NCBI RefSeq assembly: GCF_028747785.1
Contig: NZ_CP118158.1
Coordinates: forward strand, 2,666,001 to 2,730,000
Direction of reading: 5' to 3'
Length of the DNA: 64,000 nt
From: Halosimplex aquaticum
GTDB lineage: Archaea > Halobacteriota > Halobacteria > Halobacteriales > Haloarculaceae
Positions 36,791 to 45,789 of the stretch are shown piece after piece (position 1 is the stretch's first letter; every line of letters begins with the position of its first letter). Made by a program: the position numbers and the translations under genes. Under the pieces are notes generated by a model, which worked only from the letters and a program-made list of their open reading frames with translations, was not told where the DNA came from and made no database searches.

Positions 36791-38272
36791 CTAGACGAAC
36801 TTGACCCCGCGGAACTCGAAGCGAGCGCCGCCGAGCGGGTCGGGACCCGGACCGTCGCGGTCCGCCGGGTCTGCGAGTGAGACACGCCACCCGTGCGCCT
36901 CGGCGATCACCTGCACGATCGAGAGCCCGAACCCGGTCCCGTCCTCGGACGTGGTATACCCCGACTCGAAGACCGTCTCGCGGTCGTCGTCGGGGATGCC
37001 CGGCCCGTCGTCCTCGACGTAGAAGCCCGACCAGTCCGAGAGCGGACCGACTCTGACGGTGACGTCGTCGCCGGCGTGAACGACGGCGTTGCGGAAGAGG
37101 TTCTCGAGTAGTTGCCGAAGTCGGTCGCGGTCGGCCTCGAGATCGGGGTCCTCGTGGAACCGCAGGGTCCCGGCTTCCCCGGTCGCCGTGTCCCAGCACC
37201 CCTTCGCGACTGCGTTCAGTGACACCGGCTCCGGGTCCTCGACCCACTGGCCGTGGCGCACCAGTTCCAGCAGGTCTTCGAGCAGAACGGCCATCCGGTC
37301 GATCGCGTCGGCGGCCGACTCGACGTGGTCGCTGCCCGTCCCCTGTTTCGCGAGTTCAAGGTGGCCGGAGGCGACCTGGAGGGGATTCCGGATGTCGTGG
37401 GAGATGACGCTCGCGACGGTCCGCAGGCGCTCGTTCTGGCGTTCGAGCTGTCGCTCCTGTCGCTTCCACTCGCTCATGTCGTGCGTGAGCCCGATCAGTC
37501 CCCGGATCTCGCCGTTTCCGTCACGCCACGGAACTTTCGAGGTAGTGAAGAAGTGGTTCCACTCCGGGTTCGCTCGTACCTTGTCGATTATCTCCTCCCC
37601 CTCCTCGATGACGCGCATGTCGTCCTCGTAGCTCTCGCGGCCCTCCTCGCCCCAGATATCGAGGTCGGTTTTTCCGAGGTACTCGTGGGCCTCCGGGTTG
37701 TAGTCGCTCACGCGGACGTGCCGGCCCTCCTCGTCTTTGACGTAGAGGTACACCGGGATCGACTCGAAGATGGCGTCGAGGATGTTGCTCTCGCGCTGGA
37801 GGAGCGCGCGCTCGGTGACGTCTCGGACGGTCAACACCGCGTGGCGCTGGCCGCCGACGGCGACCGGTTTCGCCGTCACTTCTATCGCGACCTCCCGCGC
37901 GTCTTCGAGGGCGACTGACAGCCTGCCGTCGGCACTCGGAGCGGACACCGGCGATCCGGCTCCGTCCGACAGCCCCTCGTCGAGGACCGGAACCCCGTCC
38001 GGATCGCGTTCGATCGTCCGCTCGACCGTCGACGGGCCGTCGAGCGCGGCGACCCACGCGCCCCCGTCGTCGGCGTCGACGAGCGCCGTCTCACCGAGCC
38101 CCAATCCGAGCAGCGATCCCTCCGCGACGCCGAGCATCGTCTCGACGGCCTCGTTGGCGAAGACGATCCGACCGTCGCCGCCGCAGGCCGCAATCCCAGC
38201 GTCGACGGCGCCGGCGAGCGTCTCGAAGAACGCCTGATTGTCAATATCGGTCGATTCGGGCCCCCGATCCAT
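36791..38272 (-). CDS. Cytosolic PAS-PAS sensor histidine kinase
   Basis: A 493-residue soluble kinase without membrane helices. PAS1 is at about 10-165 (interrupted by a variable loop), PAS2 at about 170-280 (ESIPVYLYVKDEEGRHVRVS; ends LIGLTHDMSEWKRQ), followed by a HisKA box VASVISHDIRNPLQVASGH and HATPase_c with LLENLFRNAVVHA, DDGPGIPDDD and GTGFGLSIV. PAS2 closely resembles the second PAS of the LOV regulator at 11969-17506. A TATA box (TATAAAAG on the + strand, 38301-38308) predicts transcription starting near 38277, so ATG 38272 (MDRGPES) is chosen over a TTG at 38284. No receiver gene adjoins it. Confidence 0.9.
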   Translation of the reverse strand: MDRGPESTDIDNQAFFETLAGAVDAGIAACGGDGRIVFANEAVETMLGVAEGSLLGLGLGETALVDADDGGAWVAALDGPSTVERTIERDPDGVPVLDEGLSDGAGSPVSAPSADGRLSVALEDAREVAIEVTAKPVAVGGQRHAVLTVRDVTERALLQRESNILDAIFESIPVYLYVKDEEGRHVRVSDYNPEAHEYLGKTDLDIWGEEGRESYEDDMRVIEEGEEIIDKVRANPEWNHFFTTSKVPWRDGNGEIRGLIGLTHDMSEWKRQERQLERQNERLRTVASVISHDIRNPLQVASGHLELAKQGTGSDHVESAADAIDRMAVLLEDLLELVRHGQWVEDPEPVSLNAVAKGCWDTATGEAGTLRFHEDPDLEADRDRLRQLLENLFRNAVVHAGDDVTVRVGPLSDWSGFYVEDDGPGIPDDDRETVFESGYTTSEDGTGFGLSIVQVIAEAHGWRVSLADPADRDGPGPDPLGGARFEFRGVKFV

Positions 38273-38343
38273 GCGATAAGACAAAGGGACGCGTTTGATC
38301 TATAAAAGTCGTCGGGGAGCCGCGGGCGGCGTGGTCGAGCGCG

Positions 38344-39636
38344 TCACTCGGTCGCGGTCTCGATGGCCTGGTCGAGGTCCGCGACGATGTCGTCGACGGA
38401 TTCGAGGCCGACCGACAGGCGGACCATGTCGTCGGTGACGCCGGCGGCGGCCTTCTCCTCGTCGCTCAGCTGCTGGTGGGTCGTCGACGCGGGGTGGATG
38501 ATCAGCGTCTTCGCGTCGCCGACGTTCGCGAGCAGGGAGGCGATCTCCGTCGACTCGACCGTGGTGCGGGCCGCGTCGTAACCCTCCTCGAGACCGAAGG
38601 TGATCATGCCGCCGTAGCCGCCGTCGAGGTACTCGCTGGCCTCGTCGTGGGTCTCGTGGTCGTCGAGCCCGGGGTAGGTGACCCAGGAGACCTCGGGGTG
38701 GTCGGCGAGGTGCTCGGCGACGGCCTGGGCGTTCTCGCAGTGGCGGTCCATCCGCATCGGGAGCGACTCCAGGCCCTGCAGGGTCGTCCAGGAGTCGAAC
38801 GGCGACTGCTGGCTCCCCAGGTCGCGCAGCCCGCGGGCGACCGCCGCGTAGGTGAAGGCGGCGTCGCCGAACCGCTCGCGGAAGTTGACGCCGTGGTAGG
38901 CGGGGTTCGGCTCGGCGATCTCGGGGAACTTCTCGGCGTGCTCGTCCCAGGGGAAGGATCCGCCGTCGACGAGGACGCCGCCGACGGTCGTGCCGTGGCC
39001 GTGGATCCACTTCGTGGTGGAGTTCCAGACGAGGTCCGCCCCGTGGTCGAGGGGTCGGCAGAGGTGCGGCGTCGCGAAGGTGTTGTCGACGAACAGCGGG
39101 ACGCCGTGGTCGTGGGCGATGTCGGCGATGCGCTCGATGTCCGGCGTCACGAGTGCTGGATTACCGATGGTCTCGAAGTGGACGTAGGCGGTGTCGTCGT
39201 CGATGGCCTCCTCGTAGGCCTCGTAGTCGAGCGTGTCGACGAACCGCGCTTCGACGCCCATCCGCGGCGCGGTGTGGGTGTAGTACGTGTAGGTCCCGCC
39301 GTACAGCGAGGAGGCGGTGACGACGTTGTCGCCCACGTCCGCGAGCATGAAGGTAGCGAGGTTCAGCGCGGCCATCCCCGAGGAGGTAGCGACCGCGGCG
39401 GCGCCGTTCTCCAGCGCCGCGATGCGCTCTTCGAGGACCGCGTTCGTCGGGTTCATCAGCCGCGAGTAGATGTGCCCCGGTTTCTCCAGGGCGAACTGTG
39501 CGGCGGCGTCGTCGGCGTCCTCGAAGACGTACGACGTCGTCTGGTAGATCGGCGGCGCGCGGGCGCCGGTCGCCGCGTCGGGCGCTTCCTGTCCTACGTG
39601 CAGGGCCTCCGTGGCCGGGTCCCAGTCTTCGGACAT
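38344..39636 (-). CDS. metY: O-acetylhomoserine aminocarboxypropyltransferase (Cys/Met metabolism PLP enzyme)
   Basis: A 430-residue PLP enzyme of the Cys/Met metabolism family; length and motifs fit MetY, which makes homocysteine from O-acetylhomoserine and sulfide. Landmarks: APPIYQTTSYVFED, IYSRLMNPTNAVLEERIA, SSGMAALNLA, SLYGGTYTYY, LFVDNTFATPHLCRPL and the Schiff-base Lys in NSTTKWIHGHGT. A C-terminal block IIHPASTTHQQL completes the domain. Cystathionine gamma-synthase is the main alternative but is usually shorter (~380-400). Here metX is not adjacent. Homocysteine from this gene and from ahcY converge. Confidence 0.9.
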   Translation of the reverse strand: MSEDWDPATEALHVGQEAPDAATGARAPPIYQTTSYVFEDADDAAAQFALEKPGHIYSRLMNPTNAVLEERIAALENGAAAVATSSGMAALNLATFMLADVGDNVVTASSLYGGTYTYYTHTAPRMGVEARFVDTLDYEAYEEAIDDDTAYVHFETIGNPALVTPDIERIADIAHDHGVPLFVDNTFATPHLCRPLDHGADLVWNSTTKWIHGHGTTVGGVLVDGGSFPWDEHAEKFPEIAEPNPAYHGVNFRERFGDAAFTYAAVARGLRDLGSQQSPFDSWTTLQGLESLPMRMDRHCENAQAVAEHLADHPEVSWVTYPGLDDHETHDEASEYLDGGYGGMITFGLEEGYDAARTTVESTEIASLLANVGDAKTLIIHPASTTHQQLSDEEKAAAGVTDDMVRLSVGLESVDDIVADLDQAIETATE

Positions 39637-39839
39637 ACCACGAACAGAGGGGCGCCCTCCACATAAGTCCCCCTCAGCGGGTTAATTCCGCCCGCTGTCG
39701 GCGACTCCGGCAGGATTTCGCGCCGGCCCGAACCGGTTCGCCCCGCGATACACCCGGGCGCGGACGGTCCGGATCGACCCCGTTTCGCGACCGAGCGTCT
39801 GACGCGTCTATAAGTCCGTTCGCGTCCGCGTGTCCGGTA

Positions 39840-40139
39840 ATGAGTCACACGGGGATCGGATCGAGGCTGGTCGCGACCGTCAGCGCGCAGGTGCTCCGGG
39901 TCGTCGGCCTGCTCACCGTCCTGCTGTCCGCCGGCGTCGCGGGATTGAGCGTCTCGACCGAGTACGGACTGGCCGTCACCGTCGGGGAGAAGAGCCAGAC
40001 GGCGGCGTACACGGCCGACGTGAGCACCGTCTCCGCGCTCGTCGAGTTCGCCGCGGCCCACCCCGCCTACCCGGTCGCGGTGCTCGTCGGGTTCGTGCTG
40101 GTCGTCGCCGGCGACGAGACGCCGGTGCTCGGGAAGTAG
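39840..40139 (+). CDS. Small two-helix membrane protein, tandem paralogue 1
   Basis: A 99-residue protein beginning MSHTGIGSRLVATVSAQ. Two hydrophobic helices, LRVVGLLTVLLSAGVAGLSV (~17-36) and YPVAVLVGFVLVVAGD (~78-94), flank a polar loop. The C-terminal half, ALVEFAAAHPAYPVAVLVGF onward to ETPVLG, is almost the same as in the next gene, so the two arose by duplication. The ATG at 39840 gives the length that matches the paralogue; the frame is open upstream but the extension is Arg/Pro-rich. Function unknown. Confidence 0.75.
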   Translation: MSHTGIGSRLVATVSAQVLRVVGLLTVLLSAGVAGLSVSTEYGLAVTVGEKSQTAAYTADVSTVSALVEFAAAHPAYPVAVLVGFVLVVAGDETPVLGK

Positions 40140-40209
40140 ATGACGAGCGGGGGCGTATCGTGCAGCGTCTGACGTAGATTTATGCGGTCGTGACGTTTGT
40201 ACACGCCCG

Positions 40210-40512
40210 ATGGAACGGCTCGGAGGGAACGCGAGCAGGGGACTGGGAGCGAGGCTAGCCAGACAGACCCTCCGTATCGTCGGACTGGTGACGGTTGGCT
40301 GTACGGCGGTCGTCACCGCGGCGAGTCTCACCACGCCGCACGGGCTCTCGGTCCCCGGTCAGTCGGGGGCGAACACCGCGACGGCCACCGCCGACATCGG
40401 AACCGTGACCGCGCTGGTCGAGTTCGCCGCCGCGCACCCCGCGTATCCGATGGTCGCGTTGCTCGGGTTCGTCCTCGTCGTCGCCGGTGAGGAGACGCCG
40501 CTGCTGGGTTGA
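40210..40512 (+). CDS. Small two-helix membrane protein, tandem paralogue 2
   Basis: A 100-residue paralogue of the preceding gene, 70 nt downstream in the same direction. It shares the N-terminal helix pattern (LRIVGLVTVGCTAVVTAASL), a Thr/Ala-rich loop with TADIGTVTALVEFAAAHPAYP, and the C-terminal LLGFVLVVAGEETPLLG. Only the loop is variable. The FAAAHPAYP junction before helix 2 looks like the functional signature. The region has a single TATA-like TAGATTTATGCGG (40171-40182) about 30 nt before this ATG, so it can be transcribed alone. Confidence 0.78.
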   Translation: MERLGGNASRGLGARLARQTLRIVGLVTVGCTAVVTAASLTTPHGLSVPGQSGANTATATADIGTVTALVEFAAAHPAYPMVALLGFVLVVAGEETPLLG

Positions 40513-40526
40513 TCGGCGACCGACCG

Positions 40527-40548
40527 GTTCCACCCGAAACGAAGGCGT
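40527..40548 (+). promoter_or_regulatory. ORB-like motif between the paralogue genes and polB
   Basis: GTTCCACCCGAAACGAAGGC matches the haloarchaeal origin recognition box core (TCCACcYGAAACGAAGGGG) except near the G-string. It lies in the 48-nt space between the 3' ends of the gene at 40210-40512 and polB, 5 kb from the candidate origin. Binding by Orc1 is inferred from the motif only. Confidence 0.45.
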
Positions 40549-40560
40549 CCGTGATTCCGC

Positions 40561-42243
40561 TTACTCGAAGTCGTGGATCCGCAGGTCGAGCGTGTCGAGC
40601 GAGACGATGGGCGCGAACGCCACGTCGGGGTCGATGTTGACGCTCTTCTGGAAGTCGGTCTGGGCCTGCCAGCAGCCCGAGTTGATGGTGAGGACGTTGT
40701 GGTACTTGCCGTAGCCGAGCTTGTGGACGTGCCCCGAGTGGAAGACGTCCGGCACCGACTCGATGACCAGGTGGTCCTCCTTCTCGGGCGCGAGGCGCGT
40801 CTGGCCGCCGAACTGCGGCGCGACGTGGCGCTTCTTGAGGAGCTGGTACATGGGCTTGTGGGGCTCCTCGTAGGTGGCCTTCTCGTCGGGGAGTTCGGCG
40901 ATGACCTCGTCGAGCGAGACGCCGTGGTACATCAGCACGTCGACGCCCTCGACAGTGACCGTGGAGGGGTTGCCCGAGATCCGGGCGTCGTGGGCGCTCA
41001 TGATGTCCCGGAGCTCCTCGTCGAAGGCGGGCTGGGGCTCGGCGAGGCGGACCGCGTCGTGGTTGCCCGGGATCATGACGATCTCCACGTCGCCGGGCAC
41101 CTCTTTGAGGTACTCGCTGAAGCGCTCGTACTGCTCGTAGAGGTCGACGATGTCGAGTTCCTCGTCCTGTCCGGGGTAGACGCCGACGCCCTCCACCATG
41201 TCGCCGGCGATGAGAAGGTACTCCACCCGGTCGGCGTCGGCGGTGTGCAGCCAGTCGGTGAAGCGGTGCCAGGCGTCGGCCTCGAACTCCTGGCTGCCGA
41301 CGTGGACGTCGCTGATGAGCGCCGCCTCGACCTCGCGGTCGGCGGTCGACGGCTCGTACGTGCGGGGGATCTCCGGGAAGTACAGCGAGTCGACGAAGAG
41401 GATACCCCCGTCGTCGGCGAGCGTCCCGTCGACGGCGATCACCTCGTCCAGCAGGAGTTCGTTCACCAGGTCCGCGATGTCGCGGTCTTTCATCACCAGG
41501 CAGGGGAAGGTCCCGTTGGTGTCTTCGAGTTCGACCAGCCAGTGGCCGCTGGCGGTCGAGCGGATGTCAGAGACCATCCCGACCATGGCGGCCTCGCTCC
41601 CGCCGGGCATCGACTCGATGGCGTCGGTCGGCCGGTGGTTGACCCGACCGCGGAGCTGTTTGGAGAGCTTCTCGTAGCGGTCGCGGAACACCGCGACGAA
41701 GTCCGCGTACTCGCCGGTCCCCGTGCTGGAGATGTCGCCCTCGATGTCGATCGACTGCGCGTCGGGGTCGGCCGGCGTCCGACCGCTCTCGGAAGCCCGC
41801 TCGCTCGACGACTGCCCGGTCCCCGTCGGCTGATCCGCGTCCGCCTCGACCGTCGCAGTCGAAGCACCGGTATCGCTCGCGGCCGCGGACCCGTCGCCGC
41901 TAACCCCCTTCGTTTCGACTGGAGCTCCCGAACCGGTGTCGGTCGACCCCGGGTCCGATTCTCCAGTTGAAACGGTGGGGTCGGCGGATCGACCGGGGTC
42001 GTCGGTTCCGGGCGACGCGCCGACGTCGCCCCCCTGACCGCCGGAGCGTGATCGGGTTTCGATGGCCTCCTTGACGTGGTCGGCAGTGAGCTTGACGGCC
42101 TCGTCGGGGACCGTTTCGAGTGTCCGTTCGAGGGCCCCGGCGGGGTCGGACGCGGAGGCGATCAGGGTGACCGCTTCGGGCTCGGCGTTGTACCCGCGTC
42201 TGGCGAGTTCGTTGGCGACGTGGACCGGCGTCTCGAGCGGCAC
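40561..42243 (-). CDS. polB: DNA polymerase D small subunit (DP1), 3'-5' exonuclease
   Basis: A 560-residue small subunit of PolD with proofreading activity. The N-terminus PLETPVHVANELARRGYNA contacts DP2 and is followed by a ~115-residue Ser/Asp/Gly-rich linker. The OB domain comes next (SMPGGSEAAMVGMVSDIRST region), then the phosphodiesterase domain with ALISDVHVGSQEFE, LIAGDMVEGVG, IPGNHDAVRL, MYHGVSL and HSGHVHKLGYG, all metal ligands of the Mre11-like site. Translation starts at GTG 42243; a TATA-like CTTTTGCG about 27 nt upstream suggests a leaderless message. Two ORB-like motifs face each other inside the linker-coding region at 41902-41982. Its partner polC is 32 kb away. Confidence 0.95.
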   Translation of the reverse strand: MPLETPVHVANELARRGYNAEPEAVTLIASASDPAGALERTLETVPDEAVKLTADHVKEAIETRSRSGGQGGDVGASPGTDDPGRSADPTVSTGESDPGSTDTGSGAPVETKGVSGDGSAAASDTGASTATVEADADQPTGTGQSSSERASESGRTPADPDAQSIDIEGDISSTGTGEYADFVAVFRDRYEKLSKQLRGRVNHRPTDAIESMPGGSEAAMVGMVSDIRSTASGHWLVELEDTNGTFPCLVMKDRDIADLVNELLLDEVIAVDGTLADDGGILFVDSLYFPEIPRTYEPSTADREVEAALISDVHVGSQEFEADAWHRFTDWLHTADADRVEYLLIAGDMVEGVGVYPGQDEELDIVDLYEQYERFSEYLKEVPGDVEIVMIPGNHDAVRLAEPQPAFDEELRDIMSAHDARISGNPSTVTVEGVDVLMYHGVSLDEVIAELPDEKATYEEPHKPMYQLLKKRHVAPQFGGQTRLAPEKEDHLVIESVPDVFHSGHVHKLGYGKYHNVLTINSGCWQAQTDFQKSVNIDPDVAFAPIVSLDTLDLRIHDFE

Positions 42244-42425
42244 AATCGGTGATCGGCGGCGGTCCGCAAAAGCGTAGCGAACCTGCAAGCGACTGGTCCG
42301 CACCTCGCCAGTCACGGACTGAGACGGTCGCTGTGGCGTACCCCGGTCGAACCGCGTCGACACCGGTCGCCGCCCCGCGATTCTGGTCAGAACATTCAAA
42401 CGGCCGCTGCACCAACAGACTGTCA

Positions 42426-43406
42426 ATGAGTCCGCCCCGCGACGGCGAGGATCCCCCAGACGACGGGCCCGCCGACGACCCGTCGAACGACGCCACCGAC
42501 GACGGCCCTCCACGTGCCGACGACGCGAGCGGGCCCGACGACGCGTCCGCTGGCGATCCGCTGGCTCCCGACAGATCGACGGGCTCTGGCGGCGACGATG
42601 GGTTGCCGGGAGAGTCCGACGGCGAGAGCGACGTGGCGCCGAACGGCGCCGGCGGGACCGTCGACGCGCCGCCGGCCAGGCGGGCCGACCCCGAACCGGA
42701 GCGCCAGAGCGGCGGTGCCCTGCGGACGTTCGTCGTCGACGTGTTGAGCAGCGCGATCGCGGTGTTGCTGGTCGGCGTGCTCCTGTTCGCTGTCAGCGGC
42801 GTCTGGCCGCCGATGGTCGCCGTCGAGAGCCCGAGCATGACGCCGCACATGAAGACCGGCGACCTGGTCTTCGTCATGGAGGAGCAGCGCTTCCCCGGCG
42901 ACGGCGCGATCGCCGGAACCGGCGTCGTCACCGCCGAGACGGGAGAGCGGACGGACTACCGGAAGTTCGCGGAGACCGGTGACGTGATAGTCTACAAGCC
43001 AGACGGCCGAGCGGACAAGACCCCGATCATCCACCGAGCGATGTTCTGGGTCAACGAGAGCGAGAACTGGTACGACGAGGCGAACAAACAGTCGATCGGC
43101 CGATACAGCAAGTGCGGGGAGACGCCCGACGAGGCGCTGCCGAACTGCCCGGCCCCCCACGCCGGGTTCATCACGAAGGGCGATGCCAACGGCATCTACG
43201 ACCAGGCCCAGGGGCTGAGCAGCCCCGTCAAACCCGCCTGGGTCGTCGGCACCGCCGAGGTCCGGATCCCGAAACTCGGCTGCATCCGCCTTCGCTCGGA
43301 GGGTTGTATGAACGGGGCCTTCGGATTCGTCGCCCCGAGCGCCGGCGCGACCTCATTGGAGCGAGCGTGCCTGTGCAACCAGAGCGCCGGCCAGGCGGCG
43401 CCCTGA
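42426..43406 (+). CDS. Signal peptidase I (archaeal S26B type) with long acidic N-terminal tail
   Basis: A 326-residue signal peptidase. Residues 1-100 are an Asp/Gly/Pro-rich, probably disordered cytosolic tail. One transmembrane helix (~105-128: SSAIAVLLVGVLLFAVSGVW) is followed by the catalytic part: VESPSMTPHMKTGDLVFV with the nucleophile Ser, and PIIHRAMFWV with the catalytic His of archaeal/ER-type Ser-His-Asp peptidases; the third box is FITKGDANG with the Asp residues. The C-terminus adds a Cys-containing tail. It would cleave Sec signal peptides at the outer membrane face. Its place between polB and orc1 is typical of haloarchaeal oriC1 surroundings (from memory). Confidence 0.9.
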   Translation: MSPPRDGEDPPDDGPADDPSNDATDDGPPRADDASGPDDASAGDPLAPDRSTGSGGDDGLPGESDGESDVAPNGAGGTVDAPPARRADPEPERQSGGALRTFVVDVLSSAIAVLLVGVLLFAVSGVWPPMVAVESPSMTPHMKTGDLVFVMEEQRFPGDGAIAGTGVVTAETGERTDYRKFAETGDVIVYKPDGRADKTPIIHRAMFWVNESENWYDEANKQSIGRYSKCGETPDEALPNCPAPHAGFITKGDANGIYDQAQGLSSPVKPAWVVGTAEVRIPKLGCIRLRSEGCMNGAFGFVAPSAGATSLERACLCNQSAGQAAP

Positions 43407-43538
43407 CTCCCGGTCGGCCGGCTCTCACTCCTGTGCAGACTGTACTCTGTCGACCAGACAGCACTCACTCCGGAGTGACGACGGCGAGAACCGTTCGAGC
43501 GTGTTCGTCGCGAGCGATCGGGGGAAGCGGTCGGCCGA

Positions 43539-45449
43539 TCAGTCGTTGTCGAAGCGGGTCTGGACGAACGGCTGAGTGTCTTCGATGTCCGAGAGCCGGG
43601 AGTCAGAGAGGAGGACGGCCTCGGTCTCGTCGATGGGGACCGACAGGGAGATCTCCTTCGTGCGGCCGTAGCGGCCCTTGCTCACGACGACGGCGTTGAC
43701 GATGCCGAGCATGTCGAGTTCGGAGATGAGGTCGGTGACCCGCCGCTGGGTGAGCGTGTCGACGTCGATCTCCTCGCAGAGGCGCTGATAGACGTTGTAG
43801 ACCTCGCCGGTGTTGATGTTGTGCACGCCGTTTTTCTCCAGCATGATGATCGAGAAGAGGACGAGCTTCGACTGGGTCGGGAGGGTGCGGACGACCTCGA
43901 CGACCCGGTCGAGTTCGATCTTCTCCTGGGCCTTGCGGACGTGGGCCTCGTTGACGTTGTCGGTCTGGTCGCGTTCGGCCAGTTCGCCCGCCGTCCGCAG
44001 CAGGTCGAGCGCGCGGCGAGCGTCACCGTGTTCCTGCGCTGCGAAGGCCGCACACAGCGGGATGACGTCGTCGGTGAGCGCGTGCCCCTCGAAGGCGACC
44101 TCGGCGCGGTGTTCGAGGATGTCCCGCAGCTGGTTGGCGTCGTAAGGCGGGAAGACGATCTCCTCCTCGCCGAGGCTGGACTTGACCCGCGGGTCCAGGA
44201 AGTCGGTGAACTTCAGGTCGTTCGAGATGCCCATGATAGACACGCGGGAGCGTTCGAGCTCCGAGTTCATCCGCGAGAGGTTGTAGAGCGTGTCGTCGCC
44301 GCTCTTCTCGACGAGCTTGTCGATCTCGTCGAGCATGATGACGACGACGCGCTCGTGGTAGTCGACGGCGTCGAAGAAGGTGCTGTACACCCGGTCTGTC
44401 GGCCACCCGGTCATCGGGACGTGTTCGAACGACTCCCGGTCCTCCCGGAGGCGGTCGATCCGGTCTTCGACGGCCGCGAGCGAGTCGTACTCGGTCTCGA
44501 CGAGCGCCTGTTCGTTCTCGCGCGCACGCTCGCGCAGGTCCGTGAGTTCCTCCAGTTCCTCGTCGATGACCGACTCGTTCTTCTCGATGAACTTGTTGGC
44601 GAGCTGGGCGAGGACGCGGTACTGCGTGTCGGTCACTTCGCAGTTGATGTACTCGACCTCGCAGGGGACCTCGTACTTCTGGGAGGTCGACTCCAGTTCC
44701 GTGCTGACGAACTTCGCGCTGGCGGTCTTGCCGGTCCCCGTCTTCCCGTAGATGAGGATGTTCGACGGGGAGTCCCCGCGGAGCGCGGTCACGAGGATCG
44801 TCGCCATGTTGTTGATCTGCTCCTCGCGATGCGGGAGCTTCCGCGGCGTGTACGAGGGGCGCAGCACCTCCTTGTTCTCGAATATCGGGTCGCCGGCCAG
44901 GAGGTCGTCGAACAGCCCCTGGGAGGCCTCCTCGGTGTCCTCGGAGGCGACGTCGTCGAGCACGACTTCGTCGAGAACCGACGATTCGGCGTCCTCACCG
45001 TCCGCGCCCGGGTCCGCGTCGATATCGACGGTCGGCGACGAACTCGACGAGCCGCGCACCGTCGACGACGAGTCGTCACCCGTCACCTCGCCGCCCGAGC
45101 CGTCGGGAGCCGCGTCCCTGGAATCGACGGCGTCGTCGGGAGTCGCGTCCGTCGCGTCGGCGACCTCGCCGGCCGGAGGCGTCTCGGCCGTGCCACCTGA
45201 CCCCACGGCTTCGTCGGCAGAAGTGCTCCCGTCCACGCCACCTGATTCGTCGGCGCCGGCGATCGATCCGGCCCCGACGGATTCGTCCGCCGACGGATCG
45301 TCAGAATTCGTCGCCGATCCGTCGGGATCGTCAGTCCGCGACGCCTCACCGTCAGTCGGCGCCGGTACCGGTTCCTCCTCGTCGCCCGCCCCATCCACCT
45401 GCCCCGGTGAATCGAGCGTCGTGTCCTGATCGTTGTCGTCCCCGTCCAT
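43539..45449 (-). CDS. orc1: Orc1/Cdc6 origin-binding initiator
   Basis: A 636-residue replication initiator that binds origin recognition boxes and helps load MCM. Residues 1-195 are a very acidic, Ser/Gly/Asp-rich extension; the AAA+ core has Walker A ILIYGKTGTGKTASA (~residue 235), Walker B VVIMLDEIDKLV, sensor I SIMGISNDL and sensor II region CAAFAAQEHGDARRALDLL. A C-terminal winged helix (VYQRLCEEIDVDTLTQRRV) binds ORBs. The family is usually near 400-570 residues, so the tail is long. ATG 45449 (MDGDDNDQ) is used; the upstream frame extension covers promoter-like DNA. An ORB-like sequence at 45474-45496 overlaps its expected TATA region. The candidate origin lies immediately upstream. 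Confidence 0.95.
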   Translation of the reverse strand: MDGDDNDQDTTLDSPGQVDGAGDEEEPVPAPTDGEASRTDDPDGSATNSDDPSADESVGAGSIAGADESGGVDGSTSADEAVGSGGTAETPPAGEVADATDATPDDAVDSRDAAPDGSGGEVTGDDSSSTVRGSSSSSPTVDIDADPGADGEDAESSVLDEVVLDDVASEDTEEASQGLFDDLLAGDPIFENKEVLRPSYTPRKLPHREEQINNMATILVTALRGDSPSNILIYGKTGTGKTASAKFVSTELESTSQKYEVPCEVEYINCEVTDTQYRVLAQLANKFIEKNESVIDEELEELTDLRERARENEQALVETEYDSLAAVEDRIDRLREDRESFEHVPMTGWPTDRVYSTFFDAVDYHERVVVIMLDEIDKLVEKSGDDTLYNLSRMNSELERSRVSIMGISNDLKFTDFLDPRVKSSLGEEEIVFPPYDANQLRDILEHRAEVAFEGHALTDDVIPLCAAFAAQEHGDARRALDLLRTAGELAERDQTDNVNEAHVRKAQEKIELDRVVEVVRTLPTQSKLVLFSIIMLEKNGVHNINTGEVYNVYQRLCEEIDVDTLTQRRVTDLISELDMLGIVNAVVVSKGRYGRTKEISLSVPIDETEAVLLSDSRLSDIEDTQPFVQTRFDND

Positions 45450-45473
45450 TATTCTGTGATTGCTGCGATACCG

Positions 45474-45496
45474 AACCCCTCTATTTCGTCTGGAAA
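45474..45496 (-). promoter_or_regulatory. Degenerate ORB-like motif at the orc1 promoter
   Basis: ACCCCTCTATTTCGTCTGGA, read on the + strand, resembles the inverted ORB1 sequence (CCCCTTCGTTTCGGGTGGA) in most core positions. It lies 25-47 nt upstream of the orc1 ATG, where the promoter should be, so Orc1 could repress its own gene. The match is weaker than at ORB1/ORB2. Confidence 0.4.
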
Positions 45497-45789
45497 CGCG
45501 ACCACGCGCCCTCGGAACGTCGCTCACATCGAGTAATACGCCGTCATCCGCCGATTTCGGGAACGACGGCGCGTCCAGTTGAACCACAAGAACCCGTGGT
45601 TGATACGATATTAAATATTTCGGTGAGTATCGCAGGCGGCGTTCGGCTGCACGTCGAAACTATCCGATAGAGACGCCATACGGCGTATTTTTCACGTATG
45701 CCGGTTCGGCCGATGACCCGATTCTTGCCAGAGATCGACGGGAACCGCCGCCCCGACTGAACGACTTGTCACGGAGAGAGATATTCTAG

